DNA of 5,065 bases from positions 1-5,065 of the forward strand of contig DHEX01000052.1 in NCBI GenBank assembly GCA_002400085.1, written 5' to 3'. Made by a program: the position numbers and the translations under genes. Source of the DNA: Clostridiaceae bacterium UBA4839. GTDB taxonomy: Bacteria; Bacillota; Clostridia; Clostridiales; Caloramatoraceae. Under the pieces are notes generated by a model that saw nothing but the letters and a program-made list of their open reading frames with translations, was not told where the DNA came from and did no database searches. Below are positions 4,742-5,065 of this stretch, piece by piece. How positions within the stretch are numbered: position 1 is the first letter of the stretch; every line of letters begins with the position of its first letter.

Positions 4742-4808
4742 TTTTTCCATATTAAAAGGGCCTACCACACCATTTTTTAGTGCGGCAGACCCTTTTAATA
4801 TGGAAAAA
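4742..4808 (-). repeat. 67-bp near-perfect hairpin sharing the TTAGTGCG motif
   Basis: The arms TTTTTCCATATTAAAAGGG (4742-4760) and CCCTTTTAATATGGAAAAA (4790-4808) are perfect over 19 bp. The next ten positions (4761-4770 with 4780-4789) also pair, with three C/A mismatches on the plus strand that become G-U pairs in minus-strand RNA. The minus-strand transcript therefore folds into an unbroken stem of about 29 bp with a 9-nt loop. It lies just downstream of the Tyr/His-rich gene and could protect or end its mRNA, but no T-tail follows the stem, so it is not a typical terminator. It may instead be two fused element ends. Confidence 0.65.
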
Positions 4809-4862
4809 TAATAGTTGTAAGATATTAATAAAGAGAGGGTGTATGAAGTACAAGTATAAGCT

Positions 4863-5065
4863 TTAATCTTCCTCTTCTTCATCCTCCCACTCATATCCCA
4901 TTGGAAAGTATGGGAAGGAAGGATAAAAGGAAGAATTATATTTTGGATATTTATGATAATGTGGTTTGTAGTATGGGAAGTAGTGATAAGGATAATAATG
5001 CTTTTTATGCCCCCCTTTATGCCTATAATCTTCATCTTCGTTTTCGTCTTCATCTTCATAGAAAG
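4863..5065 (-). CDS. Tyr/His/Pro-rich acidic protein, C-terminal part (5' end off the right edge)
   Basis: A minus-strand frame enters from the right edge and stops at TAA (4863-4865), giving 66 residues. It opens with an acidic run, FYEDEDENEDEDY, moves to RHKGGHKKHYYPYHYFPYYK and more Tyr, Pro and His, and ends PYFPMGYEWEDEEEED. I count 14 Tyr, 6 His, 7 Pro and 17 Asp/Glu. The strongly biased but structured composition, with acidic blocks at both ends and a Tyr/His/Pro core, supports it as the true frame over another open minus-strand frame covering 4733-5059. Such composition is seen in some spore-coat and cell-surface proteins of endospore formers; that role is only a suggestion. The start, length and any N-terminal domain are outside the window. 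Confidence 0.7.
   Translation of the reverse strand, partial: FYEDEDENEDEDYRHKGGHKKHYYPYHYFPYYKPHYHKYPKYNSSFYPSFPYFPMGYEWEDEEEED

Noticed and set aside
4843..4866. ATG with GAGAGG upstream encoding the heptapeptide MKYKYKL on the plus strand
   Set aside because: Too short to support, and it overlaps the stop of the minus-strand gene.
4733..5059. Minus-strand open frame of 108 codons
   Set aside because: It runs through the hairpin at 4742-4808 and overlaps, in another frame, the more protein-like Tyr/His-rich frame. It is low-complexity with no ribosome site seen.

Overview
The window is AT-rich and its genes favour A/T-ending codons, with purine-rich Shine-Dalgarno sites of the Gram-positive type. 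This suggests a low-GC Firmicute, most likely a Clostridium or close relative. That placement is inferred from composition and protein style, not from a marker gene.

Left part (1-1436): a minus-strand Gfo/Idh/MocA-family NAD(P)-dependent oxidoreductase runs off the left edge. A gene-free stretch of about 425 bp follows, holding possible overlapping divergent promoters.

Middle (1437-3010): a plus-strand, membrane-anchored ComEC-type metallo-beta-lactamase protein with a Cys/His-rich C-terminal tail ends at 2909. Five bases later begins a clean 3' part of a tRNA-Trp gene (2915-2964: anticodon arm with CCA anticodon, variable loop, T arm, acceptor 3' strand, CCA). It has no D arm or 5' half. 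A strong intrinsic terminator follows (2975-3010). A 3'-only tRNA fragment is the classic scar of a tyrosine-integrase element inserted in a tRNA gene, so this looks like the right attachment junction of an element lying to the left. Just beyond are two tandem 11-bp repeats (TTGGGTGTAAA, 3037-3058) of the kind expected for integrase arm sites, so a second element or its remains may continue to the right.

Right part (3011-5065): a minus-strand 107-aa hypothetical protein of mobile-element character has a 10-nt Shine-Dalgarno and its own terminator hairpin. Next comes about 450 bp of short coupled or broken reading frames, then a minus-strand 175-aa membrane-anchored hypothetical protein whose gene contains a 31-bp palindrome. 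Two adjacent long hairpins (4637-4734 and 4742-4808) share a TTAGTGCG(A/G)CAG motif and look like MITE or insertion-sequence-end remnants. The last feature is the C-terminal end of a Tyr/His/Pro-rich, acidic protein that enters from the right edge.

The genes do not form one operon. The window reads as an integration junction with accessory genes on both sides. I found no complete, recognisable new multi-gene system. The tRNA-Trp scar with adjoining arm-like repeats, and the ComEC-like protein sitting against it, are the strongest leads.
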